From Ditylenchus dipsaci (taxonomy: Eukaryota > Nematoda > Chromadorea > Rhabditida > Anguinidae): a stretch of DNA of 64,000 bases. Under the pieces are notes generated by a model. It searched no databases, was not told where the DNA came from, and was given only the letters and a program-made list of their open reading frames with translations. Both the position numbers and the translations under genes were made by a program. Numbering within the stretch: the stretch's first letter is position 1; every line of letters begins with the position of its first letter. The DNA lies in NCBI GenBank assembly GCA_004194705.1, contig SADC01000458.1:1-64000 (forward strand), read 5' to 3'. Of the stretch, positions 1 to 12,300 are shown piece by piece.

Positions 1-429
1 TTGACCAAAAGAAAAAAGTTGAGCACAATTTTCGCCTTTCCTCTCCCAGACGTTCAGAAAGTGGTTCTTTACAATACAACGGAGGAGGTAAGGGCAACCT
101 CACTGAAAACAATTCGATCCGATTTTTCGTTATTCATGGTCATATGTCATTAAAAGCATGCCCTAGAAGATACTTTGACATGTGCGACTCACCTTCAGAG
201 TGTCTCACTCTGGTTCTAAAGACCTGCATGACGGTTAACTGTAAGTCCATCGAAATATACATTTTAATAGTTAAAAAGGAAATGTTACATAAAGGTAAGC
301 TTACGACTATTTCTACGAGTCCTACCACGTTTAGTCTGAGGGTTGACTTTCCACATTTTACAAATGCAACAATAACTTTAATATTTTTCTTCTCTATTGA
401 GAACTAAAACCACGTAAGAACTTTTGTTA
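1..429. other. non-coding, nothing recognised
   Basis: AT-rich sequence before the first repeat. I see no convincing coding exon, RNA gene or inverted repeat here; short open frames on both strands look random. Confidence 0.5.
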
Positions 430-765
430 AGGAGGATGAAAAGCCATTTAGGTTTGAAAAAGTGGCCTGCGTAGCGTTTGTGTTTTCGGTCATTAAAGAG
501 TGCGCAGTTCAATTCCGCATGCGTGGGCACTTCACTTTTTTGGCTTTTTTGACCAGTTCAAAGGTAATTTGGGTCGTTGATTCCTACTGGAGTCGAAAAA
601 GTCTAATTGCCTTTAAATTGGTTTTACAAGCCAAAAAAATAGCGTGCTAACACATGGGATCGACCTGCAACACAATTTTGGAACAAAAACACCAACGCTT
701 ACGTACTGCGCCACCGAGGCCACTTTTTCAAAACCTAGTGGCTTTTTCCCCTCGTTTAAAAAGTT
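430..765. repeat. foldback element with tRNA-like arms, copy 1
   Basis: An imperfect inverted repeat. The left arm (about 430-545) runs from a GGTTTGAAAAAGTGGCC block into a decayed tRNA-like segment with a B-box-like TTCAATTCC. The right arm (about 650-765) is the reverse complement and keeps a GCGCCACCGAGGCC block, which is a tRNA A-box region read backwards. Arms are separated by about 100 bp. Other copies lie at 23390-23745, 28075-28420 and, damaged, at 21765-22050. The left A box here has lost several bases, so this copy is old. Confidence 0.7.
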
Positions 766-1843
766 GAATCGAGGTTAAACTGTAACAATAACAGCTTGAT
801 TCTCCGACGATGCTAATATTTCAAAGGAAGCAAAAGAATTAATTGAAATTTTGTTGTATACAGAAAAACAATCGAAAAAAAGACTATGCAAAACGAAGAT
901 CCAAAAATTTTTTGAAAACATTATACTAGCGAATAAATGGTTCAAAAATCCTGAGCCCAATTCATACAAAACTTGCAAAATTTTACAAAAAGCCTCAAAA
1001 TAGTAAGTTGTTCTCCTTTGAGATTTCTTTAATGCTTGTTTGCTTTAGCAGAGATGACCGACTTTGTGCGTAATCAATTTTATCTCACAAACGACTTTTA
1101 CATGAACAAAAACAGCAAATGAAACAATGATTTTTGCAACTTTGTTGGTCAAAATATCTTTCAAAGTTTTTTCTGTGCTTGAAAAAATATTTCTTTTTAG
1201 ATTTAATACATTAACATGCTATTATCCAGTGAAAAACAGCCTGAACCAGGAAAAATCTTTTTTTTAACAAGCTATAAAGTGTACACTTCTTTGGTGTATT
1301 TTTTCTACAAATTATTACGCTGGAAGGGAGGGACCCTGACTGTACCTGGGGTAAACTTCCTGGTGGTGACGAATGACAAGTTTTTCTTTGCGTATTCTTC
1401 TAGGTCTTCCCAAGTTCCTGATAAATCTGGCTTCCAGCTCTGAAGGCCCACAAAATGTGGTAGAAGGGTCACTCAAAGTTCAAAAAAAAAACACCTCAAT
1501 ACCACCCATATGATGTTTTTCATAGTGTAAGGTAAGGAGCAAGGTGGTTTGGACAAAACAAACTTTGGTACCAAAAGTCACTTAAGACCTGACTTAATTC
1601 AAACAATAACCCAAAACAACTCATTTGAATTAGCGCCAAATCTTGGCACGACATTACCCAACAAGCGCTCAAGCGCTTACAGTTGTTTTTTGTCTCGTTT
1701 ACTCGTCTATCAGCGAGTCAATATTTATTCAACCCGTTCTCATCATTAACCCCTCTTCTATTTTCAGATATCGAATTGGGTGTCTGGTGAGAAGTCTCGA
1801 GCTGAGCCCTGAGACTTGGTCTCGAGCCGAGCCCTGAGACTTA
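766..1843. other. intergenic, AT-rich, no gene seen
   Basis: About 1.1 kb with no coding exon I can support. There is a short tandem phrase at about 1790-1842 in which GAGCCCTGAGACTT-like units are repeated. This forms the upstream border of the MITE at 1844 and of the long duplication. Confidence 0.5.
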
Positions 1844-2088
1844 CCGTATTTCTGTAATAAGGCGGCACCCTCTAATAAGGCGGCACCCCAACTTCGAGGG
1901 TCTATATCTCGAAGCAGAGTAAATATTTTGCTTATCTGTTTGATGCGTTTTCTTAACTACCACGAGCTCTACCGATTCCAATTTTTAGATTTGGTTGAGC
2001 ACCAAAAATCTCAAGATTGAATTCAAATTTTTTGGATTTTCGGGGGTTGAAAAATAAGGCGGCATTGCCGCCTATTACAGGAATACGG
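1844..2088. mobile_element. CCGTATTT-family MITE with TA target duplication
   Basis: Begins CCGTATTTCTGTAATAAGG and ends with the inverse, giving terminal inverted repeats of about 20 bp or more, flanked on both sides by TA. Length is about 245 bp with no coding capacity. The paralogous locus at 9299-9312 lacks it: there the flanks join as CCTGAGACTTAATATTCAC with one TA, so the insertion and its TA duplication are directly visible. The family recurs many times in this window. TA targets fit the IS630/Tc1/mariner/pogo superfamily. Confidence 0.85.
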
Positions 2089-2921
2089 TAATATTCACAA
2101 AAACCACAGGGAGTACCATGGCAAATTTTTTGATGTGGGGGTTTCTCGACAAGAACAGTGCCGAAAATACCTTTATTTTTCCAGTGTGTTTGCGAATTCC
2201 TTTTTCTTTGTTCTGTACCAGCATAATATTGCTGGTTTCAAATCCCAATATATTATATTATGGTATGCAGCCAAGTAAGGGCAGTAGCTACTTGATACAA
2301 AATTAGTCGAGCAAGATCTTCTGAGTATATTTTGTGTTGTTTCAGATTCTCCCCTCTATGAACTCTAAGACAGCGCGATAAACTGATCCTCACTCTTTCT
2401 CTTTCGTTTTCTAAATTTTTCAACGCTTTGTATTATTATATCAAAAAGAGGTGATGGGGGGGTGGTTGTTTTCAACTTCATCAACTTTTTCTGCAAATTC
2501 CAACCCTGTGCTCAAACTCCTTGGTCAAGTCGATGTCATGTTTTCTCAACTTTTTTTGTCATCAGAAATAATTTTTTTATCACTTTTTCAAAGCTCTCAT
2601 ACCAAATGAAAAGCTCAGAATATAAGCTATAACGATCTACGTTTTGTTTTGTCGAAAAAAAAATATTCCTATGCTTTTTGATTGGAAATCCTTTTTGGCC
2701 GGACGAAAAAATCCGGACAAGTTCTATAGTTAAGACAAACGCTAAAACACTGCATAGCATATTTTTTTGTTTTATTTGTGAGGCTTGTTTCTTAACTACA
2801 ATTTGGTAGGTCAAACATTTTTTTAGATTTTCGTGCGAAAAGTTATGACCACCAACAAAAAATATCTATTTCTAATCAAAAATCAACAAAAATGGCGGTT
2901 TGGCCGCATAAACAAAATGGA

Positions 2922-3146
2922 CGCTAGTAGCGAATACCCCCCCCAATGATTTTCACTTTTTACTTAAGTAAAAAGTACCTAAATTGATGTTCCAGACCCC
3001 GGAAAATGTGCGCAAACTCTTCATTAGTCACAACTTCCGCACGCTGGCCTACCCAAGCCTAAGGGCTAAGCCTAAGCTTGTTGTTTGCAAGGGTAGTTAC
3101 AACAATTTTAAAAGGTCGGATTCTTGGGGTATTCGCTACTAGCGCC
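2922..3146. mobile_element. foldback with GCTAGTAGCGAATACCC ends
   Basis: Left end reads ACGCTAGTAGCGAATACCCC and the right end is its inverse, GGGGTATTCGCTACTAGCGC. A run of C/G sits just inside each end. The core carries phrases about AAGCCTAAGGGCTAAGCC shared with other copies at about 10136-10375, 41680-41940 and 37674-37870 (the last reaching the 3' end of an ORF), and a half copy near 30770. The 17-bp end itself contains the palindrome GCTAGTAGC. Confidence 0.65.
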
Positions 3147-4860
3147 AGAAAAGCTTTTCTCGAATTTTTTCATGAAAAAGTACTGTACAATATAGCATTC
3201 GCAAGCTCTTTGATTTCTCTACATATGACTGTTTTTAAGAATCATACAAGACCTAGAAATAGATGTTTTAAGTTATTCGGAAAAAATTAAGGTCAATTTC
3301 GAGATTTTTGGATGAAAAACCCAAAATCCAAAAAGCCGAATCGGTAAAGCTTGAGGAATTTAAGAAATTCAATAAGCAGCTTTCGAGTATATATTCACTC
3401 TAAGCTGTAATATATAGGTCTTCAAAGTCGAGGGGCCGGCTTATTAAAGAAGCATGGTCACCTGTTTTTAAATTCGCCCCCGCCAATTTTTAATTTTTCT
3501 TGAACCATTGAACCTCTGTACAAATTTTTCAACTTGGTTTCTAACAAAACAAGGCCTAGAATTTAATTTTAGGTACAGTTCTGTTAGAAACCAAGTCGAA
3601 AAATCCGACGTTACTCGTTTTTACTGCCCCCACCACCAAAAAGCTACTCAGTTACAAACACAACCGCCCCCCCCCCTCTTTAATAATTTTTCAGGTTCCC
3701 CAAAAACCATACTTTTTGTTTTTGAAAGATGCTGAATTAGTACGGTTTTTCCTGAGCCTAATGCCTAGGCCCGAAGCATAGGGGCTAAGCTAATTCCTAA
3801 GCTTGAATATTAGGGGGGGTGGTGAAATCTACAAGGTGTTTTTGGGAATGTGGCGTGTAAAACCGAGTACCCCAAAAAGTCCGTTCAGTAGTTCAATGAT
3901 TCGGGAAATTTTTGAATTGGCGTGTACAACATTTGTAAACTGGTGACCATTTCTTGAAGGGGGAGTGGAGATCGGCTAATTAGAGAAATACGGTAATTGG
4001 AGTCCGTTGTAAACAGAAAATTGACTTACAGCCTTAACTCCATCCAAACATTTAACACTAACTATATACGGACATGCTGTTCTCATTTTTTTAATTTTAG
4101 TTAACACTTCGATTTCATTTTCACTGACTTATCTGATGCGTCCATTATTTTCATGGCGTAAATTTTGGTTTGCTAAAACTGCTACCAATTAATTCCACTT
4201 ACACACATCTCCAAAGACCCTCTTCCAAGCGGGTCGAAAAATTCGGTCGGCTTAAATTGTCAGGAGAGTATTACTCAGAAGCCTTGTCACGAAGGTGCTT
4301 TTTTCTGTTGACTTGAAAGCAGTACACGCAGAACACTTTGCTGAGATCTCTCCGGTTTTGTGTAAGATCAATTTCTGGAGCTGTTTGATCTTGGGGTCCA
4401 CATCGTCTGATTGGATATTTGATGAAGAGACACTTGTTATTCTCCGACCTGGTGTCTGAAATTGAGTGTAACCATAGTATAGCAAGTCGCACTATAAAAG
4501 TCGAATTTCACTACCCTATTTTACGATACGTTTTGAAAAATGACGCTGTTAGTTTTGCTTTTTAGTGTTCTATTTCGAGATACAGAACTCGGAGTAGTGA
4601 TGGGTAAGCAGGCAATTTTCCGCCCCAGCACCGCACCACGCCCCGCGTGTTTCAGATTATCGCCCCGGCACGCCTTACGCAGCGAGGCAGTACCGGGGCG
4701 CACCGCACCGGGTCGTAAGCAATACCGGAAGTTTTTTAAGCTGAAATTATGCTTCGGAGCAACTCGTAGAGCAAACTTTAACTGAAATTTTGAAAAATGA
4801 ATTTTATTGCAAAGTTCAAACTTTTGAAACTTTGTTGCAAAATTTATAAATAATAACGCA

Positions 4861-5527
4861 ATGGTCCTTTAAAGGACCATGGTTATTTGCGCGCAGTGCA
4901 GTGTTTTCAAAGTCAAGGTCAAGTTCAAGGTCAAGGTAAACTTGACTTTAAAACTTCAAGGTCGTTTTTCTCGATTTTTAGTAAGGAAAATGGGTCTGAA
5001 TTTTTTTCCTATCCCCTAAAGTCAAGATTTTGCGCTGAACAAAACGTACTTTTCAGAATAACGATATAATTTTTGCACGATGAGATATAGCCTAAAGTCA
5101 AGGTAAAATCAAGGTGATTTTACCTTGACCTTGACTTTCGCTAAAAATAGGTGATTTTACCTTGACTTTAGGCTATATCTCATCGTGCAAAAATTATATC
5201 GTTATTCTGAAAATCACGTTTTGTTCAGCGTGAAATCTTGACTTTAAGAGATAGGAAAAAAATTCAGACCCATTTTCCTTACTAAAAATCGAGAAAAACG
5301 ACTTGAAGTTTTAAAGTCAAGTTTTACCTTGACCTTGACTTTTGAAAACACTGGCGCAGTGGCATGTGCAAAATTTGAATTGGCGGGGACACTTCTCTTT
5401 CGTCTAGAACTATACTCTTTTGAGTCATATCAAACTACTCCAAAGAGTACAGTGATAGACGAAAGAGAAGTGTCCCCCGCCAATTCAAATTTTGCACATG
5501 CCACCGCGCGCAATAACCATAGTCCTT
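4861..5527. mobile_element. nested palindrome with AAGGTCA repeats in its arms
   Basis: Opens with a perfect 20-bp palindrome (ATGGTCCTTTAAAGGACCAT) and then a GCGCGCAGTGCAGTG block; the right end is the inverse. Each arm carries runs of AAGGTCA, including TCAAGGTCA at 4913-4921 and 4925-4933 and inverse copies near 5320-5340. A second, inner palindrome (about 5385-5500) has arms reading CACTTCTCTTTCGTCTA around a centre close to ACTCTTT. Related fragments occur at 5630-5700, 12170-12845, 15895-15960, 17285-17330, 25082-25692 and 54313-54516. No coding capacity. Confidence 0.75.
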
Positions 5528-5534
5528 AACAATA

Positions 5535-5928
5535 TGTCATTAAAAAGCTTTTTTACCGCCCTTTCTTACTTTACTCTAACTTCTACTCTAACTTTACTCT
5601 TTGGAGTTGTTCGCCATAACTCCAAAGAGTATAGTGCGAGACGAAAGAGAAGTGTCCCCCGCCTATAAAGTCTATTTTTGCCACGGCCCGAGTTGAAAAC
5701 ATGGTAAAGCAGCTAAAAAAAAGTGGCCCCTGTATTATTCCCTTCCCCTCCAATACAGCCCATAATCCCTTTTAAATTGCTTTTCTGGACCTTTTATGGC
5801 GAAATTATTGCTTAAAAATGGGTTTTGACCACTCCTAAAAATCTTGATTTTTGGGGGGGGGTATAAGAGTAGCTTTTTTGGGGGTATTCCCGAGTATACC
5901 GAGTAGCGTCGAAATTGTTTTACGTCGC
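5535..5928. repeat. fragments of two foldback families
   Basis: About 5580-5665 is a broken copy of the CTCTTTCGTCT palindrome. About 5690-5900 is a broken copy of the palindrome family seen in full at 34774-35627: it shares the GGCCC...TTCCCTTCCCCTCC...CAGCCC phrase and a G-run. Nothing coding is seen. Confidence 0.6.
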
Positions 5929-6290
5929 CAAATTATTCATTTATCCTCCAAATCGTAAAAATAAGTATTCTCGATGTTTTATGTTATAAATTTTTTTTCT
6001 TCTGATCATCATATAGCTCTGAATCTCTACTTTCTGATAGCTATCAACTGACTCCTTGTTGTTGAGAAAAGTTTGAGAAATAATCGTTTTTATGAAAACT
6101 TCTCTTTCATAAAAATGGGTATTTCTCAAAAAATTTCAACAACGAGGAATCAGTTGGTAGCTTATGAGAAACTAGAGATTCAAGGCTACATGATGATAAA
6201 AAGAAAAAAATTACGACATAAAAACACCGAGAAATACTCATTTTTACGATTTGAGAGATAAATGAATAATTGGCGGGGTAAAGAATTATT
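5929..6290. repeat. foldback element, arms about 160 bp
   Basis: Left arm begins CGCCAAATTATTCATTTATC and the right arm ends with the imperfect inverse, GATAAATGAATAATTGGCGG. Short open frames on opposite strands of the two arms encode similar peptides, which is the expected mirror effect of the palindrome and not evidence of a gene. Confidence 0.75.
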
Positions 6291-6329
6291 TGGCGGGTGA
6301 AAGCACTTACAGCCTATAAGAAACTATTA

Positions 6330-6885
6330 GGTTGGTGCATAATTAACGTCGGTTTTTTATACTAATGTTTAAGCTTCAAAAATTTCGAAAAATTGTTCTT
6401 AATGCGCCATTGTGTCTGTTATTTCTCTTCAAACGTGTTATCGGTATTTTTTAGATTATTTTGAAAAAGTTGGCATTTTTATTCAAGCACTAGCGATGAC
6501 ATCATGAAATCGAAAAACTTGGATTTTGGTCATTTTTAAAAGAAATTGATTTTTTTGAAAAGTGCATATCTCCACAACCGAATTTTAAAAATTATTTCTG
6601 TAAAATAGGTATTGTAGATCCTGAACTGCACTACAAGACAACACTGAGAGGTTGTTAAAACACTTAATCCTGAATAAAGCCAGTTGAAGTGCGTGTCAAC
6701 TACCCATGATGTCATCGCTAGTGTTTGAATCAAAATGCCAACTTTTTAAATAATCTAAAAAATACCGATACCACATTTGAAGAGGAATAACAGAGCTACA
6801 CAATAGCGTATTACTAACAATTTTTCGAAATAATTTTGATGCTTGAACATTAGTTAAAAAAACCGACGTTAAACATGCACCAACC
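6330..6885. mobile_element. mariner-type MITE with MADE1/Hsmar1-like ends
   Basis: The left end reads GGTTGGTGCATAATTAACG directly after TA; the right end is CGTTAAACATGCACCAACC followed by TA. The TTAGGTTGGTGC start closely resembles the known ends of irritans-group mariners and their MADE1 MITEs. The interior is itself palindromic, with GATGACATCATG-like arms near 6495 and 6705, and no transposase can be read. About 556 bp. Confidence 0.8.
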
Positions 6886-7060
6886 TAATGGAATCTTAGA
6901 GCTTCCTGCTAGTATCATCACTTTAAAAAAATTGAAAATTTGCCTCTTTGACTGAAATAAAAAAGTTGGCGCACAATTTTCTCCGCTCCGTGGGAGAGGG
7001 TCGCATGCAATGGGAGGACTGCAAATATTAAATGATCGAGATCCTTGCTGAGTCTTTATA

Positions 7061-7296
7061 CCGTATTTTCTCTATCAATTACCCCCTCTCTATTAATTAC
7101 CCCCCATAGGCACCCCTGTATCTCAGCTCAAAAAAATTATTTTGCAAATCTGTTTTTGGGGTGTCTTAATCACCACGAACTTAGATTCCACTTTTTAAAA
7201 TTCGTTTGAGCACCCAAATCTCGAAATCGAAATAATATTTTTCGATTTTTCTAGGTTGAAAAATAATTACCCGGGGTAATTAATAGAGAAATACGG
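7061..7296. mobile_element. CCGTATTT-family MITE
   Basis: TA-flanked element beginning CCGTATTTTCTCTAT and ending with the inverse ATAGAGAAATACGG. About 236 bp, non-coding. Subterminal sequence uses an AATTACCCC phrase where other copies have AAGCGCCCC or AATAAACCC, so sub-families differ just inside a conserved end. Confidence 0.85.
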
Positions 7297-9158
7297 TATA
7301 TAGGTTTTTCATTACTGCATGAGCTGCGGGGATCCAGTCACCAGCGCAGAGAAGCAATTGAAAGCGTTCACTTCAAGCATGAGACTACCAAACTTAGCTT
7401 ACAAATTATAAAGAACATTTCGTGCTAGCTAGTTTCTTTTCTTAAGACTCTTTTATAGCCAAGCTAAGATAACTTTGGAGAAAACGGGGTCAAATTCCTT
7501 CTGTACAAGACAAGACAGTTTTCAGCGGCAAAAAATGCAAAATATGAACTCTAAAAAAATTTAAATTAATTGCAACCTTTTCTCGATTTTTCGGGGGTCC
7601 CTCGAACAGGCAAAATAGCTATACGCAAAATTTAGCTCATCAAAAAATTAAAAAATTATAAAATTAATTCGAAAAATTGAAAGGTTATTATTTCACAGTT
7701 CAGGCGTTTTCCGTGAGAGTTAACTTTCAATATTTCCCTTCGAAACGGTAATTTTCTAAAAAAAAGGTAATAAATTGTCGTAGCTCAGGTGCGTCTTGAA
7801 GGATGTGTTAAATCAAGGTTTTATTGTATCTAATTTCAGCTATTATTAGTTAAGGCACGCTAATTTTACCGTTTCCCTTCCTTCATAATATCTAATAATT
7901 TTGCGCATTGTAGCTCGTTCATCTATCTGATTAGTATTATTAGTTGCAGTGAAAGGTTCTTTGCCAACTAAAATCGTGTACATTAACACTCCAAAGCCCA
8001 CCAATCCACTTCGTAGGAATATTCCTAAAATTTATGAAATAAAATGTATTTTTTAAATTTATATTATGAGTTTGATTTTCAAATATTATTGATTGATAGT
8101 TGACTTTTGTTTGCAAATAGTGGGTAACTAGAGCTAGAAGTACAGTGTAGAAAGCGGGGGGAGAGGGGGTTATTCGCTACTAGCGCCAAAATTTCAATTC
8201 CTAGGTAAAACGGTCTATTAAGAATAAACAACATTATTGCTTTCTCATTTCACTAAACTAAAAGATTGGCAAATTGCAAAGCTTCGAATGAAAAATTTCA
8301 AAAAAGCACATCTGGGTAAAAAAAGGACAGTTTGACTGGTTTTTGAAGTAAAAGGTCATTTTATCCAGTGCTTTGTTGCCATTTTGAAGCGAAAAAAAAA
8401 AGATTTTGACTAAATTTTCAAAAATAAAAAAGATTGGGGTGCCAAAAAAAGGGCAAATCTTTTTAAAAAGGACGATTCGGAAGCCCGGCAAATTGTCAAA
8501 AATAAAGCAATGAATTATTCTCCTATACTAGCGGCAGAATTTTTTTCCCAAGACGTCATAGCTTAATACTCTTTCATTCTAAAAAATATTAAAAAGCTCG
8601 CTTTGTAGTTTTAGATCTGCTATGATTTTACCGGTAAAATTTTTCGAAAAAATTAAATATTGGTTTGAAATCGTAGAGAAGCATGAGACACACTGTATTT
8701 TGCTTAAATTGTTATGTTTTCTTTAAGTATCTCAGCACCAAGTCTCAGAGAAATTTTAAAACAAATGTTGAGGGTTTTTTTTTGAATCTATAAATTATTA
8801 TTTTAGAGTTGTAAATAAAACACTGTGGGACATTTTAAGTCTTCTGTTAAATAAAACTTGCTTTATAATGCACTGAATTACCACAGCCATGAAAACCAAA
8901 ACGACAATTTATTTGTATTTATTGGTATCAAACTTTGACACAAATTTTTTTTATTTTCACCTGTTCGTTAACGATTTTAGGCTAAAATAGCCTGGTGTTC
9001 CTTGAAGAATATGTGATTTATTCCCAATAGTGGATAACCAAAATCGATCAACTAAATTTTTGTAAAGTTTATGCTTGAAAAATTGTTTAAAACTGTTCTT
9101 GCTGAGAAACAACCCCCTCCCCTCCCGAACATAAAAAAATCTGCCTTAGTCCCCCTTG
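7297..9158. other. non-coding stretch, no gene seen
   Basis: AT-rich, about 1.9 kb. A lone GTTATTCGCTACTAGCGCC end at about 8168-8190 marks a fragment of the GCTAGTAGC foldback family. Purine-rich tracts lie around 8280-8480. I found no splice-consistent coding exon and no intact transposon. Confidence 0.5.
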
Positions 9159-9159
9159 T

Positions 9160-9308
9160 TGTTATTGCATGCTTTATTATTTATTTTTTAGGTTAAGGCT
9201 CAGGCAAGGGTTGGTCAGCTTATGGTATGACAGGCCTAAATATAAGTTTATAGAATCTTCAAGCCCATCCTAACATACGAAGGCCAAGCTTTGCCTAACC
9301 CTGAGACT
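9160..9308. repeat. fragment of the GCTTAGGC foldback family
   Basis: Contains TTAGGTTAAGGCTCAGGCAA and AAGCTTTGCCTAACCCTGAG. This family (CCTGTTGTT end, TTAGGCTTAGGCAA body) recurs around 19606-19860, 25246-25605, 27160-27310 and 32135-32345. It abuts the start of duplication copy B. Confidence 0.5.
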
Positions 9309-12300
9309 TAATATTCACAAAAACCACAGGAGTACCATGGCAAATTTTTTTGATGTGGGGGTTTCTCGACAAGAACAGTGCCGAAAATACCTTTATTTTT
9401 CCAGTGTGTTTGCAAATTCCTTTTTCTTTGTTCTGTACCAGCATAATATTGCTGGGTTTCAAATCCCCATATATTATATTATTGGTATGCAGCCAAGTAA
9501 GGCAGTAGCTACTTGATACAAAATTAGTCGAGCAAGATCTTCTGAGTATATTTTGTGTTGTTTCAGATTCTCCCCTTCTATGAACTCTAAGACAGCGCGA
9601 TAAACTGAATCCTCACTCTTTTCTTCGTTTTCTAAATTTTTCAACGCTTTTTTTATATATCAAAAAGAGGTGATGGGGGGGGGGTGGTTGTTTTCAACTT
9701 CATCAACTTTTTCTGCAATTCCAACCCTGTGCTCAAACTCCTTGTCAAGGTCGATGTCATGTTTTCTCAACTTTTTTTGTCATCAGAAATAATTTTTTTA
9801 TCACTTTTTCAAAGCTCTCATACCAAATGAAAAGCTCAGAATATAAGCTATAACGATCTACGTTTTGTTTTGTCGAGGAAAAATATTCCTATTCTTTTTG
9901 ATTGGAAATCTCTTTTTGGCCGGACGAAAAATCCGGACAGTTCTATAGTTAAGACAAACGCTAAAACACTTCATAGCATATTTTTTGTTTTATTTGTGAG
10001 GCCTGTTCTTAACTACAATTTGGTAGGTCAAACATTTTTTTAGATTTTCGTGCGAAAATTTATGACCACCAACAAAAAAATATCTATTTCTAATCAAAAT
10101 CAACAAAATGGCGGTTTGGCCGCATAAACAAAATCGACGCTAGTAGCGAATACCCCCCCCCCAATGATTTTCACCTTTTTTACTTTAGTAAAAAGTACCC
10201 AAATTTATGTCCAGACCCCGGAAAATATGCGTAAACTCTTTATTAGTCACAACTTCCGTACGCTGGTCTACCCCCAAGCCTAAGGGCTAAGCCTAAGCTT
10301 GTTGTTTGCAAGGGTAGTTACAGCAATTTTAAAAGGTCGGATTCTTGGGGGTATTCGCTACTAGCGCCAGAAAAGCTTTTCTCGAATTTTTTCATGAAAA
10401 GTACTGTACAATATAGCATTCGCAAGCTCTTTGATTTCTCTACATATTGACTGTTTTTTTAAGAATCATACAAGACCTAGAAATAGATGTTTAAGTTATT
10501 CGGAAAAAATTAAGGTCAATTTCGAGATTTTTGGATGAAAACCAAAATCCAAAAAGCCGAATCGGTAAAGCTTGAGGAATTAAGAAATTCAATAAGCAGC
10601 TTTCGAGTATATATTCACTCTAAGCTGTAATATATAGGTCTTCAAAGTCGAGGGGCCGGCTTATTAAAGAAGCATGGTCACCTGTTTTTAAATTCGCCCC
10701 CGCCAATTTTTAATTTTTCTTGAACCATTGAACCTCTGTACAGATTTTTCAACTTGGTTCTAACAAAACAAGGCCTAGAATTTAATTTTAGGTACAGTTC
10801 TGTTAGAAACCAAGTCGAAAAATCCGACGCTACTCGTTTTTACTGCCCCCACCACCAAAAAGCTACTCAGTTTCAAACACAACCGCCCCTCCCCTCTTTA
10901 ATAATTTTTCAGGTTCCCCAAAACCATACTTTTGTTTTTGAAGATGCTGAAATTAGTACGGTTTGTCCCTGAGCCTAATGCCTAGGCCCCGAAGCATAGG
11001 GCTAAGCCTAATTCCTAAGCCTTGAAATTATTAGGGAGGGGTGGTGAAATCTACAAGGTGTTTTTGGGAATGTGGCGTGTAAAACCGAGTAGCCCCAAAA
11101 TCCGTTCAGAAGTTCAATGATTCGGGAAATTTTTTGAATTGGCGTGTACAACATTTGTAACTGGTGACCATGATCCTTGAAGGGGGAGTGGAGATCGGCT
11201 AATTAGAGGAATACGGTAATTGGAGTCCTTGTAAACAGAAAATTGACTTACAGCCTTAACTCCATCCAACATTTAACACTAACTATATACGGACATGCTG
11301 GTCTTATTTTTTAATTTTAGTTAACACTTCGATTTCATTTTCACTGACTTTATCTGATGCGTCCATTATTTTCATGGCATGAAATTTTGGTTTGCTAGAA
11401 CTGCTACCAATTAATTCCACCTTACACACGTCTCCAAAAGATCCTCTTCCAAGCGGGTCGAAAAATTCGGTCGGCTTAAATTGTCAGGACAGGTATTACT
11501 CAGAAGCCTTGTCACGAAAGATGCTTTTTTCTGTGACTTGAAAGCAGCTACACGCAGAACACTTTGCTGGGATCTTTCCGGTTTTTGTGTTAGATCAATT
11601 TCTGGAGCTGTTGGATCTTGAGGGTCCACATCGTCTGATTGGATATTTGATGAAGAGACACTTGTTATTTCTCCGACAGCTGGTGTCTAAATTGAGTGTA
11701 ATACCGGTATAGCAAGTCTCAGTATAAAATCGAATTTCACTACCCTATTTACGATACGTTGAAAACAATGACGCTGTTAGTTTTGCTTTTTAATGTTCTA
11801 TTTTCGAGATACAGAACCCGGAAGTAGTGATGGGTAAGCAGGCAATTTCCGCCCCAGCACCGCCCCACGCCTCAGTCATTTGCAGACTACCGCCCTGGCA
11901 CCGCCCCACGGCTCGGACGACTAGCACCCAGCACCGCACCCACGCCCCGCGTGTTTCAGATTATCGCCCCGGCACAGCCCCACGCAGCGAGGCAGTACCG
12001 GGGCGCACCGCACCGGGTCGTAAAGCAATACCGGAAGTTTTTTAAGCTGAAATTATGCTTCGAAGCAACTCGTAGAGCAAACTTTAACTGAAATTTGAAA
12101 AATGAATTTTATTGCAAAGTTCAAACTTTTCAAACTTTTGTTGCAAAAGTTATAAATAATAACGGCAATGGTCCTTTAAAGGACCATGGTTATTGCGCGC
12201 AGTGCAGTGTTTTCAAAAGTCAGGGTCAAGTTCAAGGTCAAGGTAAAACTTGACTTTAAAACTTCAAGGTCGTTTTTCTCGATTTTTAGTAAGGAAAATG

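Larger units (their letters stand above)
2089..5527. repeat. 3.4-kb direct duplication, copy A
   Basis: This block is repeated at about 9309-12845 in the same orientation. Differences are mostly homopolymer length changes and short indels. It contains a GCTAGTAGCGAATACCC foldback (about 2922-3146), remnants of a CCGTATTT element (about 3300-3440 and 3960-3997) split by a nested inverted repeat (about 3445-3958), a GC-rich CCCAGCACCGC tract (about 4620-4715) and an AAGGTCA-armed palindrome (4861-5527). No gene is visible. Confidence 0.85.

Noticed and set aside
11827..12045. Pro/Ala/Arg-rich 72-codon frame as a gene
   Set aside because: Encoded by the CCCAGCACCGC minisatellite, whose unit number differs between the two duplication copies.
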